A stretch of 64,000 nucleotides of DNA, taken from Komagataeibacter xylinus. GTDB lineage: Bacteria; Pseudomonadota; Alphaproteobacteria; Acetobacterales; Acetobacteraceae. The notes under the pieces were generated by a model. That model saw only the letters and a program-made list of their open reading frames with translations. It did not search any database and had not been told where the DNA came from. This document shows positions 35,609 to 45,429 of this stretch, piece after piece. Numbering within the stretch: position 1 is the first letter of the stretch; each line of letters begins with the position of its first letter. Location: NCBI RefSeq assembly GCF_031081985.1, contig NZ_JARWSK010000001.1:372001-436000 (forward strand), given 5' to 3'. A program made the translations under genes and the position numbers.

Positions 35609-37192
35609 ATGTTGCAAGATTCCATCAAGACGCAGCTCAAGGGTTACCTCGCCAGCCTCGCGCACCCCATCGTGCTCGAAGCCTCGCTGGATGACACCCC
35701 GCCCTCGCGTGAGATGCATGAACTGCTGCACGAGGTCGCCGCCCTTTCCGACAGGGTGCAGGTCAGTGAACAGGGCGAGGCCACGCGCAGACCCTCCTTT
35801 GTCATCAAGCAGGCCGGGGCGAAGACGGGGGGCGTGAGCTTTGCCGCCATCCCCATGGGCCATGAATTCACGTCCTTCGTGCTCGCCATGCTGCAGGTGG
35901 GGGGGCATGCGCCCAAATTCTCCGATGACATGGTGGCCCAGATCCGCGCCCTGCCGGGGGAATACAATTTCGAGACCTACGTGGCGCTGTCATGCCAGAA
36001 CTGCCCCGACGTGGTGCAGGCGCTCAACGCCATGAGTGTCATCAACCCCAACATCCGCAACGTGACGATCGACGGTGCGCTGTTTCAGGATGAAGTGACG
36101 GCACGCAACATCATGTCGGTGCCGCAGGTCTACCTCAACGGCAGCCTGTTCGAGACCGGCCGCACCGATGCGGGCCAGATCCTGGCGAAGCTGGATGCGG
36201 ATGCACCAAAACGCGCTGCGGCAAAACTGAAGGATATCGCACCCTTTGACGTGCTGATTATCGGCAGCGGGCCTGCCGGGGCCTCGGCGGCAATCTACGC
36301 GGCGCGCAAGGGCGTGCGCACCGGGCTTGTGGCCGAGCGTTTTGGTGGCCAGATGATGGATACCGAAGGCATCGAGAACTTCATCTCCGTGCCCGAGACC
36401 ACCGGCCCCAGGCTTTCGGCAGCACTCGAAGCCCATGTCCGCGCCTATGATGTTGATGTGGTACCGGGCGAGGTTGCGACCGAACTCTTTCCCGCAGCCC
36501 ACCCTGGCGGCCTGCATGGCGTGGCGCTGGAAAGTGGCGCGATCCTGCATGCCCGCACCATTATCGTGGCCACCGGTGCCCACTGGCGCCACCTTGGCGT
36601 GCCGGGTGAGGAGGAATATCGCAATAAAGGTGTTGCCTACTGCCCGCATTGCGATGGCCCGTTCTACAAGGGCAAGCGTGTGGCGGTGGCAGGCGGTGGC
36701 AATAGCGGGGTAGAGGCGGCCATCGACCTTGCCGGTATCGTGGCCCATGTCACGCTGTTGCAGCGTGGCTCGCACCTCAAGGCCGACAAGGTGCTGTGCG
36801 ACAAGCTCGCCACGCTGCCCAACGTGACCGTGCTGACCGAGGCGCTGACCACCCGCATCGAGGGCAATGGCCGCAACGTGACCGGCCTGACCTATCGCGG
36901 TGGCGACGGGGCGGACCATCATGTCGATCTGGAAGGCGTGTTCGTGCAGATCGGGCTTCTGCCCAATACGGACTGGCTGAAGGACACGGTGGAGCGCAAC
37001 GCGTTTGGCGAGATCGTGGTCAATGACCACGGCGCGACCTCGGTGCCGGGCGTGTTTGCCGCAGGCGATGCCACCACCACGCCCTACAAGCAGATTGTCA
37101 TTGCCATAGGCGAAGGTGCCAAGGCGGCGCTCTCGGCATTTGACTACCTGATCCGCGTGCCGGCGCCGGTTGAGAAGAAGGTGCCAGCCTGA
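35609..37192 (+). CDS. ahpF: alkyl hydroperoxide reductase subunit F
   Basis: NADH-dependent flavoprotein disulfide reductase that recycles AhpC. The ATG at 35609, with GGAGAG before it, gives 527 residues, close to the usual 520. The N-terminal double thioredoxin fold carries SCQNCPDVV (CxxC); then come the FAD motif [19 protein letters not shown], the redox CPHCDGPF (CxxC) and the NAD-binding [21 protein letters not shown]-terminal [20 protein letters not shown] matches FAD contacts of the family. Operon with ahpC. Confidence 0.96.
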   Translation: MLQDSIKTQLKGYLASLAHPIVLEASLDDTPPSREMHELLHEVAALSDRVQVSEQGEATRRPSFVIKQAGAKTGGVSFAAIPMGHEFTSFVLAMLQVGGHAPKFSDDMVAQIRALPGEYNFETYVALSCQNCPDVVQALNAMSVINPNIRNVTIDGALFQDEVTARNIMSVPQVYLNGSLFETGRTDAGQILAKLDADAPKRAAAKLKDIAPFDVLIIGSGPAGASAAIYAARKGVRTGLVAERFGGQMMDTEGIENFISVPETTGPRLSAALEAHVRAYDVDVVPGEVATELFPAAHPGGLHGVALESGAILHARTIIVATGAHWRHLGVPGEEEYRNKGVAYCPHCDGPFYKGKRVAVAGGGNSGVEAAIDLAGIVAHVTLLQRGSHLKADKVLCDKLATLPNVTVLTEALTTRIEGNGRNVTGLTYRGGDGADHHVDLEGVFVQIGLLPNTDWLKDTVERNAFGEIVVNDHGATSVPGVFAAGDATTTPYKQIVIAIGEGAKAALSAFDYLIRVPAPVEKKVPA

Positions 37193-37364
37193 ACAGGGCT
37201 GGCCCTAAAGAAGTTTCCGTTGCCAGTCATATGAAGGCAACCCGCGTAGCTGCCTGCCGTTGGGCCAGAACAGGCAGCATGCAGGGGCCATCCCGTGCCC
37301 TCTCATCGGTCAATCGGGGCGCTGCTGCACGAAAGCCTGCATCATTTCGTACGGAGGCAGAGCA

Positions 37365-38756
37365 ATGGCCTACAGGACCGTCAATCCGTTTACCAACGAG
37401 ACCCTCGCCACATTCCCTGACCTGACAGATGCCGAACTGGCGCAGAAGCTTGATTGCGCCCAGGCAACCTATAAACAGTGGTCAAAACAACCCTTCAGCG
37501 CACGGGCGGCCATTGTGGGGCGCGCGGCCCAGCTCCTGCGCCAGAACAACGACCATTACGCCCGCCTGCTCACACTCGAGATGGGCAAGCTGTACCGCGA
37601 GAGCCTGGCGGAAGTCGAACTCTCGGCTGATATCCTGCAATATTACGCCGATCATGCCGAAGAATTCCTCGCCCCCCAGAAACTGACCGAAAAAAGCGGC
37701 CGGGGCGACAACGCCATGCTGATCAGCCAGCCGCTGGGCATCGTGTTTGCCATCGAGCCGTGGAACTTCCCGTATTACCAGCTTGCCCGCGTGGTTGGCC
37801 CGCAGTTCATGGCGGGCAACGTGGTGGTGGTCAAGCATGCCTCCAACGTGCCGCAATCGGCTGCCGCTTTCGAGCAGCTTTTCCGCGATGCCGGTGCGCC
37901 GGAAGGGCTGTACACCAACCTGTATGCCACGCGCGACCAGCTTGGCGAGATCATTGCCGATGACCGGGTGATTGGCGTGGCGCTGACCGGCAGCGAGGGG
38001 GCAGGGGCCATTGTGGCGGCGCAGGCGGGCAAGGCACTGAAAAAAACCACTATGGAACTTGGCGGGAGCGACGCCTTTATCGTGCTGGATGATGCCGATA
38101 TGGAGAAAGCCGTCAAATGGGCGGTGTGGGGGCGGATGAATAATGGCGGACAGTGCTGCGTTGCCTCCAAGCGCATCATCGTAGCGGATGCGATTGCCGA
38201 TGAATTTCTTGACCGCTTCGAGACCGCCCTCGCCAAACTCGTGCCCGGTGACCCGATGGATGAGAAAAGTGGCGTGCCGCCCCTGTCATCCCAGGCGGCG
38301 GCAGACCAGTTGAACGATCAGGTTGCACTTGCCGTCAAGCATGGTGCCATCGCCATCCGCGTGGGCGAGGCCCCGCCCGAGACCGGCGCTTTCGTGCAGA
38401 CAACCATCCTGACCGGCGTCACGCCGGAGAACCCGATCTTTCATCAGGAACTGTTTGGCCCTGTGGCCATGTTCTTCCGCGTGCGCGATGATGATGAGGC
38501 CATAGCGCTTGCCAACGACAACCCGTACGGGCTGGGCGGCTCGGTCTTCACCAGCGATACCGCGCGCGGCGTGCGGGTGGCCGAACAGATCGAGACCGGC
38601 ATGGTCTATATCAACCACCCGACATGGACCACATGTGACCTGCCCTTTGGCGGCGTCAAGCGCTCGGGGTTCGGCCGCGAACTCTCCTCGCTCGGCATTC
38701 AGGAATTCGTCAACAAGAAGCTGATTGACGTGGTGCCGATTGACGCGGCCCCATGA
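37365..38756 (+). CDS. NAD(P)-dependent succinate-semialdehyde-type aldehyde dehydrogenase
   Basis: Oxidises an aldehyde to the acid. The ATG at 37365 has GGAGG about ten bases upstream; 463 residues, a short form of the GabD/YneI class. Motifs: FAIEPWNFPYYQLARVVGP, VALTGSEGAGAIVAAQAG, the catalytic Glu in TTMELGGSDAFIVLDDAD and the catalytic Cys in NNGGQCCVASKRIIVAD; the end SGFGRELSSLGIQEFVNKK is typical of succinate-semialdehyde dehydrogenases of this branch. Substrate not provable here. It lies 172 bases after ahpF, perhaps with its own promoter. Confidence 0.85.
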   Translation: MAYRTVNPFTNETLATFPDLTDAELAQKLDCAQATYKQWSKQPFSARAAIVGRAAQLLRQNNDHYARLLTLEMGKLYRESLAEVELSADILQYYADHAEEFLAPQKLTEKSGRGDNAMLISQPLGIVFAIEPWNFPYYQLARVVGPQFMAGNVVVVKHASNVPQSAAAFEQLFRDAGAPEGLYTNLYATRDQLGEIIADDRVIGVALTGSEGAGAIVAAQAGKALKKTTMELGGSDAFIVLDDADMEKAVKWAVWGRMNNGGQCCVASKRIIVADAIADEFLDRFETALAKLVPGDPMDEKSGVPPLSSQAAADQLNDQVALAVKHGAIAIRVGEAPPETGAFVQTTILTGVTPENPIFHQELFGPVAMFFRVRDDDEAIALANDNPYGLGGSVFTSDTARGVRVAEQIETGMVYINHPTWTTCDLPFGGVKRSGFGRELSSLGIQEFVNKKLIDVVPIDAAP

Positions 38757-38785
38757 TCTCCTGACAAAAACTGCGGATGCTGCCT

Positions 38786-40324
38786 TTACGACGGATGGGG
38801 GGCAGCAGGCAGCACCGCACTTGCATGCGCGCCATCCATTGCCGCGGGCTGTGTCTTGGGCTGCGGGGCGGTGGCGGCAACGGGGGGCGCAGGCAGCCAG
38901 CCGCCTTCAAAGCCCGCGCGTTCAAGTCCCGTGCGGACATAGGGGCTGCGCTTCATCACGTTCCACACCAGCCCGCTGCGCCAGTTTTCAATCATGAGCA
39001 GGATCGGCCCCTGGTCGATGCCAAGATATTCGTGGTCGGTCCAGAATGTCTTTCCATCGTGAAAGCTGGGGTTGAACGCATCCACAAAACCATATTTGCC
39101 GTAAATCTGCTGGCCGTACCGCACCTTCATGTCGCGCAGGGTGGGGAGCACGATCTCGGGCGCGAAGGCTATGGAACCGGCCGCGGCAGTCGGCGCAATG
39201 GTGCCGTCATCAAGCGTGTAGTCACGCCCCGCGCCACGGGCGGAATAGGCCAGGAAATGCCGTGGCTGCCCATCAATCTGCTGCGTGGCGTCACCTGGGC
39301 CATCACACGCCGTCAGGCCCCACATCGTGGCGCTGTAGCCCTGCCATTTGCCAGGGTTGGCAATGGCATAGGCCTGCTGGGCATAGACCGCGCGGCGGCT
39401 GTTCTCGAAATAGTCGATCTGCTTTTCGCGCGTCCAGGCATCATGCAACCCGCGAAAGTCGATCCATGCATGGGTGTACTGGTGGCCGAATAGCGGGGCG
39501 AAGTTGAGAAAGGTCTGGCCGTAATAATCGCCCCAGCGCTGGTTGTTGGTGGCAAGCCAGGCCTGCCACGAGGCGGGTTCCAGCCCGTGGGTTGGCGCGC
39601 CGAGGGCAAGGATATAGGCCATCATGCCCTCGCTGTAGCCTTCCCAGTAATTGGGGATGAACTGGTGCTCGGGACTCCAGCCCATGCTCAGACGGTTATC
39701 GGGCCTGCGCATCCACTGCCAGTCCACGCGCGTGTACAGTCTATCCGCCAGGGTGCGGATTTCACGCTCGGGGGCGGTATCGCGGGTGTAATAGGCCTGC
39801 GCGAACAGCACGCCCTGCATGAGCAGTGATGTGTCGATGCTGGAGAGTTCGATATCGCGGTTGAAGCGCAGGCCGGTCGTGCGGTCGAGGAAGTGGTAGT
39901 AAAAGCCGTGATAGCCAGCGGCCCTGTCCGGGCTGTCATTCTGCGGGCTCTGCATCAGGTAGCGCAGGGTGGCAAGCGTGCGCTGCACCGCCTGCGTGCG
40001 GGTGATATAGCCACGCTCGGCCCCGATGCCATAGGCCGTCAGCCCGAAACCCACGGACGCGACACTGCTCAGGGTCTGGGGCGAGGGGTAGCGGTCGGGT
40101 ATGAGGCCGGTGCGCGGGTCGCCTGAATCCCAGAACCACTGGAAGGTGCGCCGTTCAAGGTCATTGACCATGATGGTGTCGGCATTCCCGGTCGTGGCGG
40201 GCGTGGGGGCGGCGGTCTGTGCAGGGACTGCAGGCGTCGTGGCCCAGAGGGGAGGAGTGGACGCGCAGCACAGCATTGCCGAGAGGGCTACGGCTGCATA
40301 GCCCCGCATGTGGGTAAATCGCAA
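38786..40324 (-). CDS. GH144-like (putative glucoamylase family) exported hydrolase
   Basis: A 512-residue exported protein; the start is probably a TTG at 40324, since AGGAG lies eight bases before it and 23 before the in-frame ATG at 40309. A signal peptide (ending near PLWATTP) is followed by the family domain: LERRTFQWFWDSGDPRTGL, GYHGFYYHFLDRTTGLRFNR, YNFAPLF-like NFAPLFGHQYTHAWIDFRGL, and KYGFVDAFNPSFHDGKTFW. The glucoamylase-like family (PF10091) includes endo-beta-1,2-glucanases of GH144, so a cyclic or linear beta-1,2-glucan is a possible substrate. A Pro-rich tail ends the protein. Confidence 0.82.
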   Translation of the reverse strand: MRFTHMRGYAAVALSAMLCCASTPPLWATTPAVPAQTAAPTPATTGNADTIMVNDLERRTFQWFWDSGDPRTGLIPDRYPSPQTLSSVASVGFGLTAYGIGAERGYITRTQAVQRTLATLRYLMQSPQNDSPDRAAGYHGFYYHFLDRTTGLRFNRDIELSSIDTSLLMQGVLFAQAYYTRDTAPEREIRTLADRLYTRVDWQWMRRPDNRLSMGWSPEHQFIPNYWEGYSEGMMAYILALGAPTHGLEPASWQAWLATNNQRWGDYYGQTFLNFAPLFGHQYTHAWIDFRGLHDAWTREKQIDYFENSRRAVYAQQAYAIANPGKWQGYSATMWGLTACDGPGDATQQIDGQPRHFLAYSARGAGRDYTLDDGTIAPTAAAGSIAFAPEIVLPTLRDMKVRYGQQIYGKYGFVDAFNPSFHDGKTFWTDHEYLGIDQGPILLMIENWRSGLVWNVMKRSPYVRTGLERAGFEGGWLPAPPVAATAPQPKTQPAAMDGAHASAVLPAAPHPS

Positions 40325-40490
40325 AGCCCGGTCTCCTGCCTGGTGCTATTGCATGCCGTTATGAATTCAGATCAGGCATGCTGGCAAGATGCGGGCATGG
40401 CTTTCGGTGCCGGAGTTGCATTGCAAATTGTAACGACTTGCCACGTGCTTCATGCATGCCCCGGCATGAAGCACGCAACAGGCACATCCA

Positions 40491-42008
40491 TCAATGCGTG
40501 GTGGCCGGGGCGGCAGGTGCTGCCTGCCAGCCCAGGCCGAGTGCCTTCTGCACGGCGATGTAATCCGTGGTCATGCTGGCGCGCGCCTGCGCCTGCTGCT
40601 GTTCGATCTGGATGCGCTGGCGTTCAACATCCAGCGCGTCGATGACCGAGAGCGTGCCCGCGCGCTGGCGCTGCTGGGCCAGTGTCCATGACTGGTCGGA
40701 AGCGGCGCGGGCCTCATCGAGCTTGAGCACGTATTCGCGCTGGTGACCAAAGCGCGACAGGCTGCCTTCCGCATCCTGCAGGGCCGCGAGCACGACGCTC
40801 TGGTAATGCGCCAATGCCGCGTCACGCCCGCCCTTCGCCTGCCCCACGCGCGAATTGGTGCGGGCAAAGTTCAGGATGCTCCATTCCAGTGTCGGCCCGC
40901 CCATGTAGGAAAAACTGTCACCCGAGAAGAACCGCTGCCCGTTCGCCCCGGTAAAGCCCACCGTGCCAAACAGGCTGATTTTGGGAAAATACTGGCCAAT
41001 AGCCTGACCGATCTGGGCATTATTGGCGGCAATGTCGCGCTCGGCCACGCGAATGTCAGGCCGCCTGCGAATCATGTCGGCAGGGTTGCCCACCGGCACG
41101 ACCGCAGGCGGCACCGGCACGGGGGCCGGGCTGGCCAGCATGGCGTCAAGCTGGCCGGGCTCGCGGCCCACAAGGGTGGCGAGCGCATCCATATAGCTGG
41201 CCTGCTGGGCCTTCATCGGGGCAATGGCGCCCTCGACCTGCGCAAGCTGGCCTGCAAAGCGGGCCACGTCCTCCTGCGATACGGTGCCCTGCGCGCGGCG
41301 CTGGCGGGTCAGGTCGAGCATCTGGCGCTCGATCGTGATCGTGCGCTCCATCAGCGCCAGACGGTTCTGCACATCACGCAGGCTGACATAGTTGCGGGCC
41401 ACATCGGCCACGAGCCGCAGCCTTGTATCGGCCATCTGCGCCAGTTGCGCCTCGCTTTGGGCGCGCGCGCCTTCATAGCCGCGCCGGTTGCCGCCAAAGG
41501 GGTCGATTTCCCAACTGGCGTCAAAACCAGCGCCATAGGAATCGGACTTGATGGCCGGTGGCAGCGTCATGGCCTGTTCGGCCCCGCTGCCGCCCAGCAC
41601 GGAGGTGATATCGCCGGTGGGGATGCGCGTGCGGTCCCAGAAGGCGGCCGCCCCGCCACCGGGGAAGAAGCCCGCAAAGCGCTCGCGCTGGGTAGCGCGG
41701 GCCGTGTGCAGGCGGGCTGCGGCCTGCTTCACGTCCGGGCTGTTATGCAGCGCGGTGGTGATGAGCGTGTTCAGGATCGGGTCATTGAGTCCGGTCCACC
41801 ACTGCGCCAGCGGCTCCTGCGCCGGGGTGCGCGTGGGGTCAGCGCGGTTGAAGGCCCGTGCGTGTTCCGCCACGGGGGCCACATGGGGCGGCCCCTTGTA
41901 GTCCGGCCCGACCGAGCAGGCGGCAAGGGGGAGGCTGGCAGCAACACCCAGCGCGAGGCAGCGTGGCGTGCGGCACAGGGAGGGGAAAAGGCGCGTCATA
42001 TCTATCAT
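40491..42008 (-). CDS. outer membrane efflux lipoprotein, NodT family
   Basis: The TolC-like exit duct of a tripartite efflux pump. A 505-residue protein with a lipoprotein signal (lipobox LAAC in SLPLAACSVGPDYKGP). The OEP domain appears twice: LNTLITTALHNSPDVKQAAA and, in the second half, PDIRVAERDIAANNAQIGQA, each with long helices (AEGSLSRFGHQREYVLKLDE). It is the last gene of an emrA-emrB-OMF operon; its start overlaps the emrB stop. Substrates unknown, presumably drugs or toxic organics. Confidence 0.9.
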   Translation of the reverse strand: MIDMTRLFPSLCRTPRCLALGVAASLPLAACSVGPDYKGPPHVAPVAEHARAFNRADPTRTPAQEPLAQWWTGLNDPILNTLITTALHNSPDVKQAAARLHTARATQRERFAGFFPGGGAAAFWDRTRIPTGDITSVLGGSGAEQAMTLPPAIKSDSYGAGFDASWEIDPFGGNRRGYEGARAQSEAQLAQMADTRLRLVADVARNYVSLRDVQNRLALMERTITIERQMLDLTRQRRAQGTVSQEDVARFAGQLAQVEGAIAPMKAQQASYMDALATLVGREPGQLDAMLASPAPVPVPPAVVPVGNPADMIRRRPDIRVAERDIAANNAQIGQAIGQYFPKISLFGTVGFTGANGQRFFSGDSFSYMGGPTLEWSILNFARTNSRVGQAKGGRDAALAHYQSVVLAALQDAEGSLSRFGHQREYVLKLDEARAASDQSWTLAQQRQRAGTLSVIDALDVERQRIQIEQQQAQARASMTTDYIAVQKALGLGWQAAPAAPATTH

Positions 42009-43531
42009 CCCACCGTCATGCCGGCGTCTTTGGGGAGGGGTTTGATCAGCATGACCAGCGGCAGCATGGCCAGCAATGCGATGCCAAATATCCAGAACAG
42101 GTCGCTATAGGTCATGACCGTGGCCTGCCGGGTAATGAGCGCGCTGAGGCGGGCAAGGCCAAAATGCTGCACGAAGTCCTGCCCGACCAGGGAGTTGGCG
42201 GTGACTGTTTCCTCGAGGCGGGCGGTGTGCAGGTCCAGCCTGCGGTCATGCAGGGTGGCGACCGCCGCCAGCCCGAACGAGCCGCCAAGATTGCGCGCGG
42301 CGTTGAACAGGCCCGATGCATCCTCGGCATACTGTATGGGCACGGCACTGGTCGCGGCCTGGTTGAGGAACAGCAGCGAGAAGAACTGGGCAAACCCGCG
42401 CACGATCTGTGACCAGAAGAAGTGCTCGCCCGCGCTGTCTGGCGAGAGATGGGCGTTCATGAAACAGCTCACCACATACAGGAACATGCCAAAGCCGATG
42501 GCGAAGCGGATGTCGAGCTTGCGCACCAGAATGGGAAACACCGCCAGCATGAGCAGCGTGGGCACGCCGCTGATGGCCGCGACCATGCCCGATTGCTCGG
42601 AATTGTAGTCCGGCACGGCGGCAAGGAACTGCGGTATGAGGTACAGGATGCCGTAAAGCGCCCCACCTACGCCCAGGCTGAGGATGAAAACGCCAAAAAA
42701 GCTTTTTTGCAGCAGTATTTTAAGGTGAATGACCGGCCGGGGCGAACGGAATTGCCCAATGACCAGCAGCACCATGCCGATGGCGCACATGACGCTGAGT
42801 TCACGGATCATGTCGGATTCAAACCAGCGTTCGCGCTGCCCTTCCTCCAGCACCACGGTCAGGCCGCCAAGGCCCATGATCAGGCCAGCCAGCCCGTAAT
42901 AATCCGTCTCGCGAAACGCGCCCCAGTCGATCTTGCCCGCAGGCAGGCCCACGAACAGCAGCACGCCAAGCCCGATGCTGATGGGCAGGTTGAGGAAGAA
43001 GGCATAATGCCAGCTCAGGTTCTCGGTCAGCCAGCCGCCAATCACCGGCCCGATCACGGGGCCAAGCACGGCGGTCATGCCAAACAGCGCAATGCCCACC
43101 GGGCGCTGGGCGGGCGGCAGGCGGGTGGCCACGATGGTCATGGCGGTGGGGATCATGGCACCCCCCGTAAAGCCCTGGCCCACGCGGCCGATGATCATGT
43201 GCAAAAGATTGGGCGACAGCCCGCACCACATGGAAAAGATGGTGAACAGCACGGCGGCGATGAGCAGGAAGTTGCGCAGCTTGAAAATACGCTCGAACCA
43301 GCCCGCCAGCGGAATCATGACAATCTCGGCCACCAGATAGGCGGTGGTGACCCATGTGCCCTCGCTGCTGCTGGCCCCGATCTCGCCCTGGATGGTGGGC
43401 AGAGCAGAGTTGACGATGGAGGTGTCAAGCGTTGCCATGAGCGCGCCGATGGTGCCTGCCGCAACCGCAAGCCAGGCGGCAGCATCCGCCTTTTCGGGCG
43501 GGGCCTGCTCTTCAGCCGGGGCGGCGGTCAT
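42005..43531 (-). CDS. EmrB/QacA-type MFS efflux transporter (DHA2)
   Basis: A 508-residue proton antiporter with fourteen hydrophobic helices. Motifs of the DHA2 group: LDTSIVNSALPTIQGEIGAS in helix 1, GRVGQGFTGGAMIPTAMTIV and a motif-C-like LGPVIGPVIGGWLTENLSWH. It moves substrates from cytoplasm or inner leaflet into the EmrA-like channel encoded just upstream. Overlaps emrA-like by four bases (ATGA) and the OMF gene by four, so the pump is made as a unit. Confidence 0.93.
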   Translation of the reverse strand: MTAAPAEEQAPPEKADAAAWLAVAAGTIGALMATLDTSIVNSALPTIQGEIGASSSEGTWVTTAYLVAEIVMIPLAGWFERIFKLRNFLLIAAVLFTIFSMWCGLSPNLLHMIIGRVGQGFTGGAMIPTAMTIVATRLPPAQRPVGIALFGMTAVLGPVIGPVIGGWLTENLSWHYAFFLNLPISIGLGVLLFVGLPAGKIDWGAFRETDYYGLAGLIMGLGGLTVVLEEGQRERWFESDMIRELSVMCAIGMVLLVIGQFRSPRPVIHLKILLQKSFFGVFILSLGVGGALYGILYLIPQFLAAVPDYNSEQSGMVAAISGVPTLLMLAVFPILVRKLDIRFAIGFGMFLYVVSCFMNAHLSPDSAGEHFFWSQIVRGFAQFFSLLFLNQAATSAVPIQYAEDASGLFNAARNLGGSFGLAAVATLHDRRLDLHTARLEETVTANSLVGQDFVQHFGLARLSALITRQATVMTYSDLFWIFGIALLAMLPLVMLIKPLPKDAGMTVG

Positions 43532-44658
43532 GGCCCGCCATCCGCCGCAGGCTCGACCAGCGTATCAACCGCGGCGGTAACCGACAGGCCGGGCACCAGC
43601 ACGGCGCGTTCGCTGCCTTCAGGCTGGATGCGGATGCGCACCGGCACGCGCTGCACCACCTTGGTGAAGTTACCGGTGGCGTTATCGGGCGGCAGCAGCG
43701 CAAACTGCGCGCCGGTGCCCGGCGCGAAACTCTCGACCGTGCCCTTGATTTTCGTGCCACCCAGCGCATCGACCGAGACTTCAACCGGCTGGCCGGGCCG
43801 CATGCGGCGGATCTGCGTTTCCTTGAAGTTGGCCACGAGGTAGAGGTCCTGCACCGGCACGATGGTCATCATGCGCGTGCCCACGGTGGCGTACTGCCCC
43901 ACGCGGGCGGTCTTGTCGCCCACGCGGCCATCAATGGCGGCGCGGATGGTGGTGGCGTCAAGATCAACCTGGGCCGTGCGCTGCTGGGCAATGGCCTGCT
44001 CGATGCGGGCCTGCGCCTGAAGGATCTCGGCGCTGTAGGTGGCAAGCTGGCGCTGGGCCGATTGCAGGCCCGCCGTGGCCTGGGCAAGCTGGGCATGGGC
44101 CTGCGCGCTGCTGTTGCGCAACTGGTCGTAATGTTCGCTGGTTTCGGCGCCGGTTGCGGCAAGGGCGCGGTAGCGGGCCACCTCGCGGTCGGCAAAATCG
44201 GCCTGCGCCTGGGCCGCCTGCACGCGGGCCTGCGCCTGCGCGATCTGGGCATCCTGCGCATCGATCTGGGCCTTGGTCTGGGTAATCGCGGCCTGTCCCT
44301 GATCGGCGAGCGCGCGGGCCTGCTCGAAGCGCGCGCGGGGGTCGCGCTCATCAAGGCGCAACAGGACCTGGCCCTTGCTCACCTTCTGGTTCTCGGCCAC
44401 CAGCACCTCATCCACAAATCCCGCCACACGGGTGGAAACCGTGACCTGGTCGGCCTGCAGGTAGGCATCATTGGTGGACTCGATGAAGCGCCCATGCATC
44501 CACCAATGCACCAGCCATATGGCAAAGGCGATGAGTGCCACGCCGCCAATACCGGCGAGCACCATCTTGCGCATGGTGGCCTTGCGCGGGTCTGCCGGTT
44601 TTTTGGGTGTGGCAGGCTGGCCTGCGGGGGAAGGATCGGTCGGGGGGGTGTCAGGCAT
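43528..44658 (-). CDS. EmrA/HlyD-type membrane fusion protein
   Basis: A 376-residue periplasmic adaptor. One N-terminal membrane helix (residues about 32-50, LAGIGGVALIAFAIWLVHWW) follows a Pro/Lys-rich cytoplasmic tail. Then a biotinyl-lipoyl-like domain (VAGFVDEVLVAENQKVSKGQ), a long Ala/Gln-rich coiled coil (QAQARVQAAQAQADFADREV) and a beta barrel (RAAIDGRVGDKTARVGQYAT). First gene of the operon and divergent from the TetR gene, which probably represses it. Confidence 0.92.
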   Translation of the reverse strand: MPDTPPTDPSPAGQPATPKKPADPRKATMRKMVLAGIGGVALIAFAIWLVHWWMHGRFIESTNDAYLQADQVTVSTRVAGFVDEVLVAENQKVSKGQVLLRLDERDPRARFEQARALADQGQAAITQTKAQIDAQDAQIAQAQARVQAAQAQADFADREVARYRALAATGAETSEHYDQLRNSSAQAHAQLAQATAGLQSAQRQLATYSAEILQAQARIEQAIAQQRTAQVDLDATTIRAAIDGRVGDKTARVGQYATVGTRMMTIVPVQDLYLVANFKETQIRRMRPGQPVEVSVDALGGTKIKGTVESFAPGTGAQFALLPPDNATGNFTKVVQRVPVRIRIQPEGSERAVLVPGLSVTAAVDTLVEPAADGGP

Positions 44659-44775
44659 GCGCCACCATTTATGGAACGGGTCGGTACGGTTCTGTTAGGA
44701 TGGACAATACGCTCCGGTCAAGCCACATAAAGCGCGGAGCCTTTGCCCTGACCGCCGCAGACCGGAAGTTTCACG

Positions 44776-45429
44776 ATGTCAAACGCCATGACCCGACCGC
44801 GCCGTTCAGGCCGCCCCACGCCTGCGGATTCAGCCCAGCTTGACCGTTACCTGCTTGAAGTGGCGGGCGGCCTGTTCATCGCCCATGGCTATGCGGGCAC
44901 GTCAATGGGGCAGATCGCGCGCGCGGCAGGGGCAAGCAAACAGACGCTGTATCATCGCTATGCCTCGAAGGAGGCGCTGTTCAAGGCGGTGATTACCCAT
45001 TTATGCGCGCAGCTTCTGGAGCACGATACGCAGGTTTCGCTGCGTGATCCGCTTCAGGCCCTGCATGCGGTCTGCCGCATGCTGCTCGACTTCATCATGC
45101 AGGAAGACGTGATCGCGACCTACCGCATGATGATTGCCGATGGCTACCGCTACCCGGCCCTGATCGACCATGCGATGAATGAAATCGTGGCGCCCTTTCA
45201 CCGCCGCATCATCAACCTGCTACGCGCGGCGGGGGCGGCGGGGCAGATCCCGCCCGGCCATGATACTGAACACACCGCCCGCCTGCTGACCGGCCTCATG
45301 ACCGGCTGGGCCATACAGCAGCGCCTGCTCGGGCGTAACCCGCTGCCCGATACGGCCACGCGCGCGGCTTATGTTGATGAAACGTGGCAATTCTTCCTGC
45401 ACGGCCTGGGCGGGCGGGCAGGGGCATGA
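44776..45429 (+). CDS. TetR family regulator, probable efflux repressor
   Basis: A 217-residue protein with the TetR helix-turn-helix at residues about 34-70 (FIAHGYAGTSMGQIARAAGA, SKQTLYHRYASKEALFKAV). The C-terminal part is helical and resembles the AcrR/TetR_C type (LLTGLMTGWAIQQRLLG). Divergent from the emrA-like gene with 117 bases between, the usual layout for a local repressor that releases DNA when a drug binds. I could not find a convincing palindrome in that gap. Its stop directly abuts the stop of the convergent YceI gene. Confidence 0.9.
   Translation: MSNAMTRPRRSGRPTPADSAQLDRYLLEVAGGLFIAHGYAGTSMGQIARAAGASKQTLYHRYASKEALFKAVITHLCAQLLEHDTQVSLRDPLQALHAVCRMLLDFIMQEDVIATYRMMIADGYRYPALIDHAMNEIVAPFHRRIINLLRAAGAAGQIPPGHDTEHTARLLTGLMTGWAIQQRLLGRNPLPDTATRAAYVDETWQFFLHGLGGRAGA

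Noticed and set aside
40743-43843. Two long plus-strand open frames (455 and 473 residues) opposite the efflux operon
   Set aside because: Antisense to the outer membrane factor and EmrB genes, which have clear motifs; the products are His/Gln/Arg-rich and look unnatural.
44659-44775. TetR operator between emrA-like and TetR genes
   Set aside because: The best candidate (around the GGTCGGTACGG stretch near 44678) is too imperfect a palindrome to report as a site.
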